Shown here: positions 18,682-28,364 of the stretch, piece by piece
How the letters are laid out: each line of letters opens with the position of its first letter
Numbering within the stretch: the stretch's first letter is position 1
NCBI RefSeq assembly: GCF_008180195.1
Contig: NZ_VTAV01000003.1
Location: 62,001-126,000 of the forward strand
Direction of reading: 5' to 3'
Length of the DNA stretch: 64,000 nucleotides
Origin: Sphingobacterium phlebotomi
GTDB taxonomy: Bacteria > Bacteroidota > Bacteroidia > Sphingobacteriales > Sphingobacteriaceae
Made by a program: the position numbers and the translations under genes
Notes under the pieces: model-generated
Told to the model about the DNA's origin: nothing
Databases searched by the model: none
The model's input: the letters and a program-made list of their open reading frames with translations, nothing else

Positions 18682-20196
18682 CTAGCGTACATAGCCGGGG
18701 TTTTGATCTAATTTGTTGTTTCGCGCCAATTCCTGCTGTGGGATCGGAAAGATGGCCGTATGCTTGTCTGCCGCATCGGCACCTTTTTCCCACCAAGCTT
18801 GGAAAAACGTACCGAAACGGATATTGTCTGTGCGGCGATGTCCTTCAAATACCAGTTCCCGTCTTCGTTCCTGATCAATAAAGGCCAGATCGACGTTCGA
18901 AGGCGTTTCCAGGCCGGCCCTGATTCTGACTTGTTCGATAAAAGGTCTTGCCGCTGCCGCATTTCCCAGCCGGATGTGGCATTCGGCCTGCGTGAGTAAT
19001 ACTTCGGCATAGCGCATCAGCACGAGATCGTAATCCCGCTCCCAGGCATCTCCTGCTTTATCCTCATATTTGCTCAGCCGGGCTCCTTCATTTTGGGCGG
19101 CCTCTGTCAGGCCGCTGATTTCTTCCGTGTAGACTAATGGATTGCCCGACGCAGGCATGATGATCGTAGAACCCGTACGTAAATCGATCTGTGGACCCAC
19201 CAATAAAGCATTACGCCGTATGTCTTTCTCTTCAAATGCCGAATACAGGCCGGGTTGCGCCGCGATACCGTTCCCACACCATTGGTAATCACCTGTTGCC
19301 GAGAATGCCCAGCGTTGTTCATAGTGGTAGGTCATCGAAGCCAGGTAATTGCCCACAGTCCCGGCTTTACTATCATAAGGGACGGCGAAGATAATCTCTC
19401 GGGAAGTCTGGTTGGCGGTCTTAAAATTGGAAAAATAGTCTGGCTCCAATTGTCCCGAAATACGACCACATGCCGTCAAACAATCTTCCCAGCGTGGACG
19501 GCCCGTATAGACTTCGGCATTGAGGTATAAACGCGCCAGCAACAGATGGGCAGCATCTTGTGTAAACCGGCCATAAGCCTGTTCAGGGAGGTAGTCCACA
19601 TTGTTTTTCAGTTCTCTTTCTACAAACTCAAATACCTCTTGGCGTGGTGACGTGCCCGGGGCTTCAAGCACTACGTAGGTGGTATCCAATGGCACATTTC
19701 CATAGAGATCGAGCAACTGATAATAATAATATGCCCGGAGGGTTTTGAGTTCCGCGTACAATGGACGTGCAGTCGCCGCGTCCAGTCCGGATTGTTCTAC
19801 TTGATAAAGAATGGCGTTAGCGGAAGCGATGCCATTGTAACAGTACTTCCAGGGAGCCCAAAGTTTTGGGTTTTCCGGTCGCCAGTTGTGCCGTTGCAGT
19901 TCGATATAAGCTCCGTCATCGTACCAGTCTCCGCCTACCCTTGTCGGGATCACACATTCATCAGACGCTACGGCCGAAACAAAAAAGACAAATTCGCTCG
20001 TTGGATAGAAATTGACACCGTCTGACGCACCACCGCGGAGCGATGAATAGGCGCGTCCTACAATCGTTTCGATCTCCTGTGGTGTTGTTCCGTAATCAGA
20101 CGATTGCACACGGTCGTAAAGCTCTTCGGACAGATCTGTACAGGAGGTGACTAACCCCAGCAGTCCAAGTAAATATATCGGTAGTTTAAAATTCAT
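18682..20196 (-). CDS. SusD/RagB family surface glycan-binding lipoprotein
   Basis: A 504-residue lipoprotein (signal ending LVTSCTDLSEE). It shows SusD features: an N-terminal helix set with AYSSLRGG, the RAYYYYQLLDLYGNVPLDT segment near residue 160, the LLARLYLNAEVYTG TPR-like helix, and the C-terminal RRRELVFEGHRRTDNIRFG with PIPQQELARNNKLDQNPGY. SusD proteins lie on the cell surface and form a lid over their SusC partner, which is the gene just upstream. Ligand unknown; an alpha-linked glycan is inferred from the enzymes. Confidence 0.93.
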   Translation of the reverse strand: MNFKLPIYLLGLLGLVTSCTDLSEELYDRVQSSDYGTTPQEIETIVGRAYSSLRGGASDGVNFYPTSEFVFFVSAVASDECVIPTRVGGDWYDDGAYIELQRHNWRPENPKLWAPWKYCYNGIASANAILYQVEQSGLDAATARPLYAELKTLRAYYYYQLLDLYGNVPLDTTYVVLEAPGTSPRQEVFEFVERELKNNVDYLPEQAYGRFTQDAAHLLLARLYLNAEVYTGRPRWEDCLTACGRISGQLEPDYFSNFKTANQTSREIIFAVPYDSKAGTVGNYLASMTYHYEQRWAFSATGDYQWCGNGIAAQPGLYSAFEEKDIRRNALLVGPQIDLRTGSTIIMPASGNPLVYTEEISGLTEAAQNEGARLSKYEDKAGDAWERDYDLVLMRYAEVLLTQAECHIRLGNAAAARPFIEQVRIRAGLETPSNVDLAFIDQERRRELVFEGHRRTDNIRFGTFFQAWWEKGADAADKHTAIFPIPQQELARNNKLDQNPGYVR

Positions 20197-20214
20197 GGTT
20201 TTTCGTGTTAAAAG

Positions 20215-23130
20215 CTAAAAAGATAAATTGATTCCTAACGTGAAGGTTCTTGCCCGGGGGTAATAGTAGTTATCACCTTCCCCTAGCGATTTATCTATTC
20301 CGGGGCTGGCCAGGCCGCTGAAGTTGACCTCAGGGTCTAATCCTTGATATCCCGTAATCGTAAATAGATTCTCTCCCGTCATATATATTCTGGCACGGCT
20401 GAACCAAGTTGGATTAACAGGCAGCGTGTAACCTAAGGAAACCGACTGCAGTCGTAAAAAACTGCCGTCTTCTATCCAGTAGTCGGAGAATACCGGTCCT
20501 TCGGTAATCGTGGTTCCTACCCAGGAATCCAGCACGTTATAACCGGGCATTCTACCCGGATAACTGATATTCATGGCTTGTGCGTTCAGGATTTTTTGAC
20601 CAAACATACCGTTTGCAGCAACATTGAAATCAAAATTCCGATAGGTCATATCCATCGCAAAACCAAGCATCATTTTTGGTTGCGCGTTGCCGAGATACTG
20701 CTGGATGACTTCACCATCTTCCCCGGTTTCCAATATAAATTTACCTTCCTCGTCAATGCCCAGAAACTTCGGCCCCCAGAATGTCCCTACGGCATACCCC
20801 TCTTTGAGCAGTTGTGTATACATGCCTGACATGCCTGTCAGACCATGAAGATTACCTGAAGGAACCGCATCGGTCTGGTATAGTTCGTTCGATAGGCGAT
20901 CTACTTTCTGTACGTTTCTGGCCATCACCACATTTGCATTCCAGGTGAATTTGTCATTTCGGACGATGTTGGCACCTAAGGTCAACTCTATTCCCCGGTT
21001 GGTGAGATCCCCAACATTCGCCAGCATTTTATCATATAGGTAAGGTGGCTGTGGCACATTATACGTATAGAGCAGATCGGAGGTCTTTTTGATATAGGCA
21101 TCGAACGTGGCATTAAATCGCCCCAAAAAAGCGATGTCTAACCCAAAATTTGTCTGTGCGGTCGATTCCCATCGGAGTTCCGGATTTGGGTTCTGTACAA
21201 TTCCGTACGACTGTTTCCAAGTGTCACTGGCCTGGTCATAATAAGCACCGCCACCCGTGCCCATCAGTGAAAGCGATCTATATTCGCCGATGCCATCTTG
21301 ATTTCCGGTCACGCCATATCCCACACGCAATTTTAAATTATCGAGCCAACCGCGTGTATCTGCCATAAAAGATTCCTCCGTCAGCCGCCAAGCCGCCGAT
21401 GCTGAAGGAAAAAGCCCCCATTTGTGATTTGCGCCGAAGCGGGAAGAACCATCCCTTCTCAAGGTAGCGGTAAACATATACCGGCTGTCATACGAATAGT
21501 TTACACGTCCAAAAAAAGAGATCAGTTTGGCCTGTCCTTTATACGAATATACATCCCCAAGCCGAAAATCACTACCTGAACCAATATTGTTATAGTGGAA
21601 TAAGTCGGTGTCGAATCCCCGACGCTCTGCACCAAAACCTTCGTAGGTATTTTGAAGATAAGAATAACCTGCCAATGCGTTCAATTGGTGGACTTCGTTA
21701 AGGGTCTTGTCGTATGTTAAGAAAGACTCCAACTGGAGGTTGCTGTAATCGCCTAAGTTGCGTCTGCCATAACCTTTGTCCGTACGTCCGTTGAATGAAT
21801 CCGCGTTCTGGTAGAATCGGCCTTGCTGTGAATTGTACTCATAGGAGCCATTCACGGTTGCTTTCAACCCCCGGCCCAAGTCAGCTTCTGCTTTACCGAA
21901 GGCCAGTAACCTGTTGCGGGTTTGGTCGTCTTGCCGTGTATGTAGAATTTCGACGGGGTTGTTGGCATTTGTTCCGCCAATCTGCGTATAGGCACCATTC
22001 TGCATAACCGGAAGTGTGGGATTAAGGTTGTAAGCGCGCTCAAATATACCTAGATCTATAGGGTGGTATTGATCCCTGTTTGCATGTATACCTGCTTCGA
22101 TCTTCAACCGGTTATTTAGTCCATACTGGTATCCGGACAAACTTCCGGCGAGGCGACCCAATGAACTGTTGTGGATAACACCCTGTGCGTCCAAATAGCT
22201 GAATGCGCCGTTTACGCCGCTTTCTTTACTTCCACTGGTAAACGATAAGCTGTGGAAGTTGGTTATCGCGGTACGCTGCAGTTCGTCCACCCAATCTGTA
22301 TCCGCACCATAATCGACGGCGCCGGATAATTCATTTTCCCGGACATAGGCACGCCATTGATCTGCAGAAAGAAGATCAAGTTGGTTAGCTGCATTACCCA
22401 CGGCCACATAGCCGTTATAGCTCATGGTCCGTCGCTCGCCCTCCCGGTTAGTCGTCACGATAATGACCCCATTGGCGCCACGAGAACCATATATGGCGGC
22501 GGCGGATGCATCTTTTAGTACGTCAATGGAGACAATCTCACTCGGCTGTACCGTGTTCATGTCTACACCGGGGATTCCGTCGACGACCACCAGCGGACTG
22601 TTGCTGGCAGATAACGAAGTTCCTCCTCGGAGCCGCATGGCCGACCCCTGAATCGGATCGCCGCTCGGCTGCGTCACGGTAAGACCCGCTACTTTGCCTT
22701 GCAGCAGTTGTTCTGCCGATGTGATCACGCCTTGTCTAAAGTCTTTGGCCGATACCGAGGAGATTGCGCCTGTTAAGTCCGACCGGCGCATCGTACCGTA
22801 GCCTACACCCACGACCACCACCTCCTCCAGTGTGGTCGTTGTGGGTTCCAGACGTACCTGCATCTCGCTGCGGGCTTGAGCCTTGGTGCTGTGATATTTT
22901 ATATGGGTGAAGGTCAGCCACTCCGAGGCCGATACGGCAAGCGTAAAACGGCCATGGATATCCGTAACGGTGGTGGTTCCCGATGCTGCTGTGATACTCA
23001 CCCCTTCTAAAGGTGACTGTTCCTGATCGACAACCGTGCCGGAGATGACGGATATCTGTTGGGCGTATGCAAATTGGATGAGGCAGACTAACAGGCCTAC
23101 GGACCATCCTAAAGATTTTATTAATTTCAT
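20215..23130 (-). CDS. SusC/RagA family TonB-linked outer-membrane transporter
   Basis: A 971-residue transporter. After a signal peptide (FAYAQQ) there is a carboxypeptidase-regulatory-like domain (about 29-95; SGTVVDQEQSPLEGVSI). A SusC-type plug follows with EEVVVVGVGYGTMRRSDLTG and LKDASAAAIYGSRGANGVI. The barrel ends ARTFTLGINLSF. It imports oligosaccharides bound by the SusD partner, powered by TonB. It lies between the DUF4961-like gene (20-base gap) and SusD (18-base gap). The substrate is probably released by the GH97 and GH71/99-like enzymes of the same operon. Confidence 0.95.
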   Translation of the reverse strand: MKLIKSLGWSVGLLVCLIQFAYAQQISVISGTVVDQEQSPLEGVSITAASGTTTVTDIHGRFTLAVSASEWLTFTHIKYHSTKAQARSEMQVRLEPTTTTLEEVVVVGVGYGTMRRSDLTGAISSVSAKDFRQGVITSAEQLLQGKVAGLTVTQPSGDPIQGSAMRLRGGTSLSASNSPLVVVDGIPGVDMNTVQPSEIVSIDVLKDASAAAIYGSRGANGVIIVTTNREGERRTMSYNGYVAVGNAANQLDLLSADQWRAYVRENELSGAVDYGADTDWVDELQRTAITNFHSLSFTSGSKESGVNGAFSYLDAQGVIHNSSLGRLAGSLSGYQYGLNNRLKIEAGIHANRDQYHPIDLGIFERAYNLNPTLPVMQNGAYTQIGGTNANNPVEILHTRQDDQTRNRLLAFGKAEADLGRGLKATVNGSYEYNSQQGRFYQNADSFNGRTDKGYGRRNLGDYSNLQLESFLTYDKTLNEVHQLNALAGYSYLQNTYEGFGAERRGFDTDLFHYNNIGSGSDFRLGDVYSYKGQAKLISFFGRVNYSYDSRYMFTATLRRDGSSRFGANHKWGLFPSASAAWRLTEESFMADTRGWLDNLKLRVGYGVTGNQDGIGEYRSLSLMGTGGGAYYDQASDTWKQSYGIVQNPNPELRWESTAQTNFGLDIAFLGRFNATFDAYIKKTSDLLYTYNVPQPPYLYDKMLANVGDLTNRGIELTLGANIVRNDKFTWNANVVMARNVQKVDRLSNELYQTDAVPSGNLHGLTGMSGMYTQLLKEGYAVGTFWGPKFLGIDEEGKFILETGEDGEVIQQYLGNAQPKMMLGFAMDMTYRNFDFNVAANGMFGQKILNAQAMNISYPGRMPGYNVLDSWVGTTITEGPVFSDYWIEDGSFLRLQSVSLGYTLPVNPTWFSRARIYMTGENLFTITGYQGLDPEVNFSGLASPGIDKSLGEGDNYYYPRARTFTLGINLSF

Positions 23131-23150
23131 TCGTAAAGATTTATGATTGT

Positions 23151-24254
23151 CTATTGTAGCAAGTCATCTTCCTTCATTAGGGGCATATCTTGGTTATAGA
23201 TAGCTACCCCGTTCTGATCTTTTATCAGTAGATGGATTTTATCGATAGTTTGTTCCGAAAATTCTTTTTGTATATTGATATATGCCCGTTGTCTGGCCAT
23301 GTTTCCTTCCAAGTTACCGCTGATGGTCTTGCTTCCTCCCGTGATGGTATAGCTTAAACGCTGCCCTCGAATGTTATTGTCACGCGTGATGACCAATACG
23401 TCCCGAGCACTTATTTTGAGTGGGAAAAAGGATAATGCCGGTGGTAATGGTTCCGGTACGCCTGGCGCAATAATCCGAAAATCTGGAGAGGCTCCCGCCC
23501 AGTCGGGTTGGGCGTCATTTCCGTTGTATTTTACGGCCAGAAACACGAAGTTTTCCATTTCATATTCGTCTGTCACCCCGAAATAACTTTCCGGGATAAT
23601 ATCTTTTTTGTATATCCCATTGCCGATATGCCGAAAGGCTGTTTTTTCTCTAATATCGGGCAACCAGGCCTGAAATTCCTGCTTCGCGTCCCAGTCGTTC
23701 AGTCCGGCATGCAGGTGTACGCTAGCCGGAGCCGGTAAGAAGTCTGGTACCAGGTTCGCGTTAAACAGGATACTGAGCGTACTGCCCAATTGGAAATCAG
23801 ACGGTGCAAAAGCAAACTGTTCACCACTTTCGACAAAGCTTTTTACGGCATCCTGTTTAGGAAAAGATAGGGTGCCCGTCAGTTTATTGGCGTCGATGTC
23901 CCGTAGCAGGAAAAAGAAATTTTCGGTATTCGCCCATAATTGTTCAACGGTCATGCCGAAAAAATCGGTCGGTGTAAAGGTAATGCTCCATACCCTTTCG
24001 CCGCTATAGGTCAGGGGGATAGGGGCTCCGGTAGGGTTAGTGGGCGCCCATATCCACAGGTATAGTGGCTCACCGTCACTAAGTTGTTCGGCACTGGCGA
24101 AATCAAAATTCCAGGTAACCGGTTCATCCATAGTATATACCGAAGGCACCGTCCACATACGGTCGGGATCAGCGATAGCCTGCTGCCCTTTGGCAAACGG
24201 AGCCATGCACATCATCCCCATAAATAGTATTAAAATTAGCTTGTTCATATTCAT
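23151..24254 (-). CDS. Exported protein of locus 1, DUF4961-like
   Basis: A 367-residue protein with a standard signal peptide (MAPFAKGQQ) and no lipid-attachment cysteine. It holds beta-rich modules with WNFDFASAEQ, LYLWIWAP and VHLHAGLNDWD, which resemble glycan-binding or SusE/F-like beta-sandwich regions. Its place directly between a DUF5004-like lipoprotein and SusC suggests the DUF4961 group found in such loci; this assignment is tentative. The start overlaps the upstream stop (ATGA), pointing to coupled translation. A role in outer-membrane or periplasmic glycan capture is inference. Confidence 0.6.
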   Translation of the reverse strand: MNMNKLILILFMGMMCMAPFAKGQQAIADPDRMWTVPSVYTMDEPVTWNFDFASAEQLSDGEPLYLWIWAPTNPTGAPIPLTYSGERVWSITFTPTDFFGMTVEQLWANTENFFFLLRDIDANKLTGTLSFPKQDAVKSFVESGEQFAFAPSDFQLGSTLSILFNANLVPDFLPAPASVHLHAGLNDWDAKQEFQAWLPDIREKTAFRHIGNGIYKKDIIPESYFGVTDEYEMENFVFLAVKYNGNDAQPDWAGASPDFRIIAPGVPEPLPPALSFFPLKISARDVLVITRDNNIRGQRLSYTITGGSKTISGNLEGNMARQRAYINIQKEFSEQTIDKIHLLIKDQNGVAIYNQDMPLMKEDDLLQ

Positions 24255-24781
24255 TTCAGGTTAAGGTCTGTCAATTGATAGAGGTAAGAAACATAGGGTA
24301 CGCCGGCTTGGCTTCGTGTAAGCTTCAATTCCATCTGTGGCGATGCTCCGGGCATACCCACGACGTGTAGCTTTCCCGTTAAGATGGATTTTTCGGCGTC
24401 ACGGTATAGTTGTATTATCGGTGCGGAGCCATCGGCCATCGGAAACGGATTTTCCAGTTCCCAGAATCCGTTGGTTTCAAATAAAACAGGTGCATTTCCG
24501 GTAACTTGATAGATGGTTGGGATACCATCGTCATCGGTTTCAAGAACGATCTGTAACGTGTTAAAATCAAATTGATTATAAAGGCTCATTTCGTCCGGTT
24601 TGAGGCCTGCTATTTTTGCTGTCTCGTCAATCTGTTTTAGGTCGGTAAGGGTCCAGGTTCCCTGTAGTTTTTCATAAAGGGTAATCGGCATTACATAGTC
24701 GCCATTGTCCAGTTTTGTGCAGGCCGACAGCCATAAGATACAACTGTAGCAAAGCCATAAAAGACATTGTTTTGTACGCAT
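24251..24781 (-). CDS. Small lipoprotein, DUF5004/lipocalin-like
   Basis: From the ATG at 24781 the product has a lipoprotein signal ending WLSACTK. The motif KLQGTWTLTDLKQIDE is typical of lipocalin-like (DUF5004-type) Bacteroidota lipoproteins. An in-frame ATG at 24811 would add ten residues before the signal peptide and is less likely. It is the first gene of the locus 1 operon and overlaps the next gene by four bases. The 154-base region upstream (24812-24965) is A/T-rich and should hold the operon promoter, but no convincing -33/-7 pair was found. Function unknown. Confidence 0.65.
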   Translation of the reverse strand: MRTKQCLLWLCYSCILWLSACTKLDNGDYVMPITLYEKLQGTWTLTDLKQIDETAKIAGLKPDEMSLYNQFDFNTLQIVLETDDDGIPTIYQVTGNAPVLFETNGFWELENPFPMADGSAPIIQLYRDAEKSILTGKLHVVGMPGASPQMELKLTRSQAGVPYVSYLYQLTDLNLK

Positions 24782-24965
24782 AGTGTTCAAAAATTTATAA
24801 AGGTTAGACATTTAACTCGGAGCCAAGTTACCGCGATTATCAAGCGAAACCGAACGTCAGAAAATAAATATAAGTAATATGGCTTGATGTTCTTTTTAAG
24901 AAGCTTTAAATCAGCTTATTATTAAATTAGGAGGACTGAAAAATATAACTATTCAAGAACCGTCA

Positions 24966-26600
24966 TCAGAGATTGTTGGTGCCTATTTTCATAATTTCTG
25001 CCTCAAATTCATCTCTTGATACGCATGATTTATTGCGATAACGGGACCGATAATTGTAAATGGTTGCCAGCGAATAGTGCAGGAACTCTGCAATTTTGTT
25101 GCTGTCGTTAATCCCAAGTCGTATTAGCGCAAAAATCCGTAATTCGGTGGTTAGTTTTTCGTTTGGTTTTAACATGACTTTTTCGCCGTCGGGCATGAGG
25201 TTATTAAACTGCTGGACGAAATCGGGAAATAAACGGAGAAAGGAATCATCAAATTTTTCGAAAAATGCAGTACGTTCTTCGTTGACGACTTGGGTAGATT
25301 TAATCATCTTCACCAATTCGTCGGTGTTGCCCGTTTTAGCCTTATTAAAGAGTTTTTTCTGGTATTTGTCCAACTTTTCGATGTAGAGTGAGCAGAGCTC
25401 TAGAAAATGACCAATATACTCCTCCTTAATACGGTTTGCTTCCCCCAGTGCAATATTCTTTTTCTGAAGTTGATCATTCGCGATACCGACCTCCTTTTTA
25501 GCTTTGGACACCTTTCTAACCTGTAAGACAATAAAGAAGATACCCACCATCAATACGACGGACAATAAGCTGATCACACCAAGCTGTTGCCGAAGTTCTT
25601 TTCGTTGGGCATGCTGGTTTGCTTCGTAGGCCTTATTAATGACCTGTAGTACCCGTAAGGTCTGAAAGTTGCGGATACGGGCATTGTAGAAGTTGGCGTC
25701 TTCCATACTTTTCAAAATATAGCGATTGGCACGTTCCAGGTCGCCCGCCGCGTAGAGCAGCTCTGCCAATTCGCGCAGTGAAGCATTTTCCATGATATTT
25801 CCACGGATATCGGATATGGCAGATAAGGCTAAATGCGCTTTACTTGTTTTGGTATCTTGGCGTGTGCGGTATAAAAAGCCGAGCACAGAGTTGAGTATGG
25901 AGTAAGACCGTGTACCAACGGCTACATTCGGTAAATGAAACTGGAGTATCTTTTCGGCTTTTTGCCACTCTCCGTCATTAATCTGTTTAATACCATAATA
26001 CGTGATATAATCATGGGAGTCTCTGGAAAGACTTTGTAGAAACAATTCGTAATAACGATCACGGGCAGCCGTCATGGCCGTGTCCGCATATCCGTCATCA
26101 TAATATTCCAGCCAAAAGGTGTGTGCTTCGTAATACGCTTTATAGTAGTTTGTCCGTTGTTGTTCAGAAAGCTGATCGACTTCTAAATCTTTTAAATACC
26201 CCAAAGAGGCGTCAAACATGGCTATCTTAAATAAGATAGAAGCCAATTGTATTTTACTGTCGTTGACCCATTCCTGTTTTTGGGATGCCTCCGCGGTTTG
26301 CAGCTGATGTATCGCGTATACCTTAGCAGAATCGCAGCGGTAGTAGGCATAGGCTTCTGTAATCCCCCGGATAAGTTTATAACGTTTTTCTGTCCCGAGG
26401 CTAGCGTCAGCAAGTTCACGTTTCAGGTGATCGATATGCGTTTCCTTCTCGGCTTGATACTGGTCGCTTTTTAGGATTTCCCGATCGAGCTGGGATAACA
26501 ACGTCGTCAGCCTGTCATTTATACTATTGGCCAAAAGGTTGTTTACTCCACCCCATAATACCATCAAAATCGCTATGTAAAATCGCATAATTTCTCTCAA
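24966..26600 (-). CDS. SusR-like membrane regulator (DUF6377 type, TPR region plus C-terminal HTH)
   Basis: A 544-residue regulator. After a signal sequence it has a helical, TPR-like periplasmic region (about 30-325). One TM helix (VISLLSVVLMVGIFFIVLQV) lies at about 340-360, followed by a coiled coil. The cytoplasmic tail ends in a helix-turn-helix-like stretch (ELRIFALIRLGINDSNKIAEFLHYSLATIYNYRSRYRNKS). This is the layout of SusR and the DUF6377 group, which activate sus-type operons on binding an alpha-glucan oligosaccharide. It lies directly upstream of locus 1 on the same strand, so it is its probable activator. A consensus -7 element is at 26671-26678. Confidence 0.8.
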   Translation of the reverse strand: MREIMRFYIAILMVLWGGVNNLLANSINDRLTTLLSQLDREILKSDQYQAEKETHIDHLKRELADASLGTEKRYKLIRGITEAYAYYRCDSAKVYAIHQLQTAEASQKQEWVNDSKIQLASILFKIAMFDASLGYLKDLEVDQLSEQQRTNYYKAYYEAHTFWLEYYDDGYADTAMTAARDRYYELFLQSLSRDSHDYITYYGIKQINDGEWQKAEKILQFHLPNVAVGTRSYSILNSVLGFLYRTRQDTKTSKAHLALSAISDIRGNIMENASLRELAELLYAAGDLERANRYILKSMEDANFYNARIRNFQTLRVLQVINKAYEANQHAQRKELRQQLGVISLLSVVLMVGIFFIVLQVRKVSKAKKEVGIANDQLQKKNIALGEANRIKEEYIGHFLELCSLYIEKLDKYQKKLFNKAKTGNTDELVKMIKSTQVVNEERTAFFEKFDDSFLRLFPDFVQQFNNLMPDGEKVMLKPNEKLTTELRIFALIRLGINDSNKIAEFLHYSLATIYNYRSRYRNKSCVSRDEFEAEIMKIGTNNL

Positions 26601-26670
26601 AAAGTTCCTTGAACTGATTCATAGCGGCCTGGTCATGATATCGGTAGCAGCTATCTCAGAAGTAGCAATA

Positions 26671-26678
26671 CAAACATA
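26671..26678 (-). promoter_or_regulatory. -7 promoter element for the SusR-like gene
   Basis: On the minus strand this reads TATGTTTG, a full match to TAnnTTTG, 70 bases upstream of the SusR-like start. A good -33 element was not identified. Confidence 0.35.
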
Positions 26679-26715
26679 ATAAATCTATCGGTATATAAGG
26701 GAGTCCTTCCTTTTT

Positions 26716-28362
26716 TTACTTCGTAATCGGCTTCAATCTTTTTTTGTCCTCTTTTATACCATCCCGCTGAATCTTCACAAACGCAATTAGCGCCACAACC
26801 GCAATAGCTATCCACAACAGGTCAAAAAACAAAATATCCGTCTCGCCACTGATAAACGTCTTCCAAATCCAATTACCCCCATAGATCCCGTTTACCACGG
26901 GAATGCACAACCCCAATATGGCCCCTGACAAGAGGGTCTCTTTATTGGTAGCCCGAAGATTTCTTCGTGCCACATAAAAAATCGATAAAACCAACCAGCT
27001 ATAAAAATAGACGGAATAGATAAATTCTTGATTCACTTCCGGATAAACCTTAACCGCGATAAACGTCAGTGCCGTTACGGGCAGCATGGTCAGACATATC
27101 GCCACAAAGACATTGCTTGCCCAGAAGTTGAAAACCCGTTTTCGCTTAGGCACATTTTTCTTATCCCGCGCTACCAACCAGATCAAGATACCGGAGATGA
27201 TAACAATACAGCCCATGATACCCAAAATAAAGAAGGTAATCTTCACCGGGTACCCCCCGAAATCGCCAAAGTGTAAGTGGTAGATGATACTCGAGACCTT
27301 ATCCTTGTAAGAAGATGCCGTATGCGGATCCTTCTCATAAATCAAAGCATGATCGTGAATGCGATATATTGCCTTTCCCTCACCCGAAAAATTAAGCTTC
27401 GGATCCGGTTTCGCTTGTACAATCAGGTGCATGCTTTCATCGCCATAATTTTTGATGAAGATGCGGCTAAAGGTACTGCCCCCCCATTTTTGTTCCAGTT
27501 CCGCGAGGTACGATTGCATGCTGAAATCCTGATCGATAGGCTTATACAAGTATTCATAAGTTGCACCGTCCGAGAAACCTAAATCCGCATAAAGCGCTTG
27601 CTCTTTGCCCTCGTATAAGTAATTGCTAAGCGGTTTCACGAGCACCCAATTCACGATCAGAATAATACCAGTAAGCGCAAAGATAAACTGGAAGGGGAAC
27701 CCGATGACACCCAGTGCAGTATGCATATCCGTCCATACCGTTTTCCATTTGCTCCACGGTCGGAAAATAAAAAAGTTGGATACAATTTTATCCCAATGCA
27801 ACAATAATCCAGTAATCAATGCAAAGAGAAAAAGAAAAGACACTAATCCAGCGAGTGTATATCCAAACGGCATACCGATCCGGATAGGAACTTGATTTAG
27901 CTGTGCCAGGAAATGCAAACGATATAGAAATTCACCCATATCGTAACTTTCTGCGTACGTACTCGCCCGTTCTTGATGAAAATCATAGTAGAAGAACGTG
28001 GCATCGCCACCGCCACGCCGTCCACGTCGTTGCCCTTCTGCTGGTGCTTGCTGAGGTTTGCTTACCGTCGTATCCTTGGATACGCTCATGTTTACCGAAG
28101 CCCCAAGCGAATGGGGCTGCAGGTAGAAGGCGATGTCACGCCCTTGCAGGTTATGCGTCTGCCGGAGCGAATCCAGCAGGAAATCAAAGTCTTTCCCAAC
28201 CCCCTTGTTCGCCTCATACGAAACCCCATGTTGCCAGGCGCGCATCTCATGCTTGAAGAAAGAGAACGAACCCGCAAAAAAGATCACATATAATAAAGCA
28301 CAGATAATAATACCACTGATCGTATGTGTATTGAAATAAATATTGTAATTGCGTATGTTCAT
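26716..28362 (-). CDS. PepSY-domain inner-membrane protein (PiuB-like)
   Basis: From the ATG at 28362 the protein has 548 residues; a longer reading from 28479 would overlap the upstream gene by over 100 bases and is rejected. It has a PepSY-associated helix near the N-terminus (FNTHTISGIIICALLYVIFFAGSF), a helix pair around LAGLVSFLFLFALITGLLLHWDKI, HTALGVIGFPFQFIFALTGI and further helices in the C-terminal third. Such proteins accompany TonB receptors for ferric siderophores and may act in reductive iron release; the substrate is not shown. It is the last gene of a three-gene operon. A diverged 3' remnant of a related gene is at 15285-15400. Confidence 0.82.
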   Translation of the reverse strand: MNIRNYNIYFNTHTISGIIICALLYVIFFAGSFSFFKHEMRAWQHGVSYEANKGVGKDFDFLLDSLRQTHNLQGRDIAFYLQPHSLGASVNMSVSKDTTVSKPQQAPAEGQRRGRRGGGDATFFYYDFHQERASTYAESYDMGEFLYRLHFLAQLNQVPIRIGMPFGYTLAGLVSFLFLFALITGLLLHWDKIVSNFFIFRPWSKWKTVWTDMHTALGVIGFPFQFIFALTGIILIVNWVLVKPLSNYLYEGKEQALYADLGFSDGATYEYLYKPIDQDFSMQSYLAELEQKWGGSTFSRIFIKNYGDESMHLIVQAKPDPKLNFSGEGKAIYRIHDHALIYEKDPHTASSYKDKVSSIIYHLHFGDFGGYPVKITFFILGIMGCIVIISGILIWLVARDKKNVPKRKRVFNFWASNVFVAICLTMLPVTALTFIAVKVYPEVNQEFIYSVYFYSWLVLSIFYVARRNLRATNKETLLSGAILGLCIPVVNGIYGGNWIWKTFISGETDILFFDLLWIAIAVVALIAFVKIQRDGIKEDKKRLKPITK

Positions 28363-28364
28363 GG

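Noticed and set aside
15285-26892. The two PepSY segments as attachment sites of an integrative element
   Set aside because: They differ at about one base in five with a coding-type pattern, and no integrase or tRNA is present in the interval.
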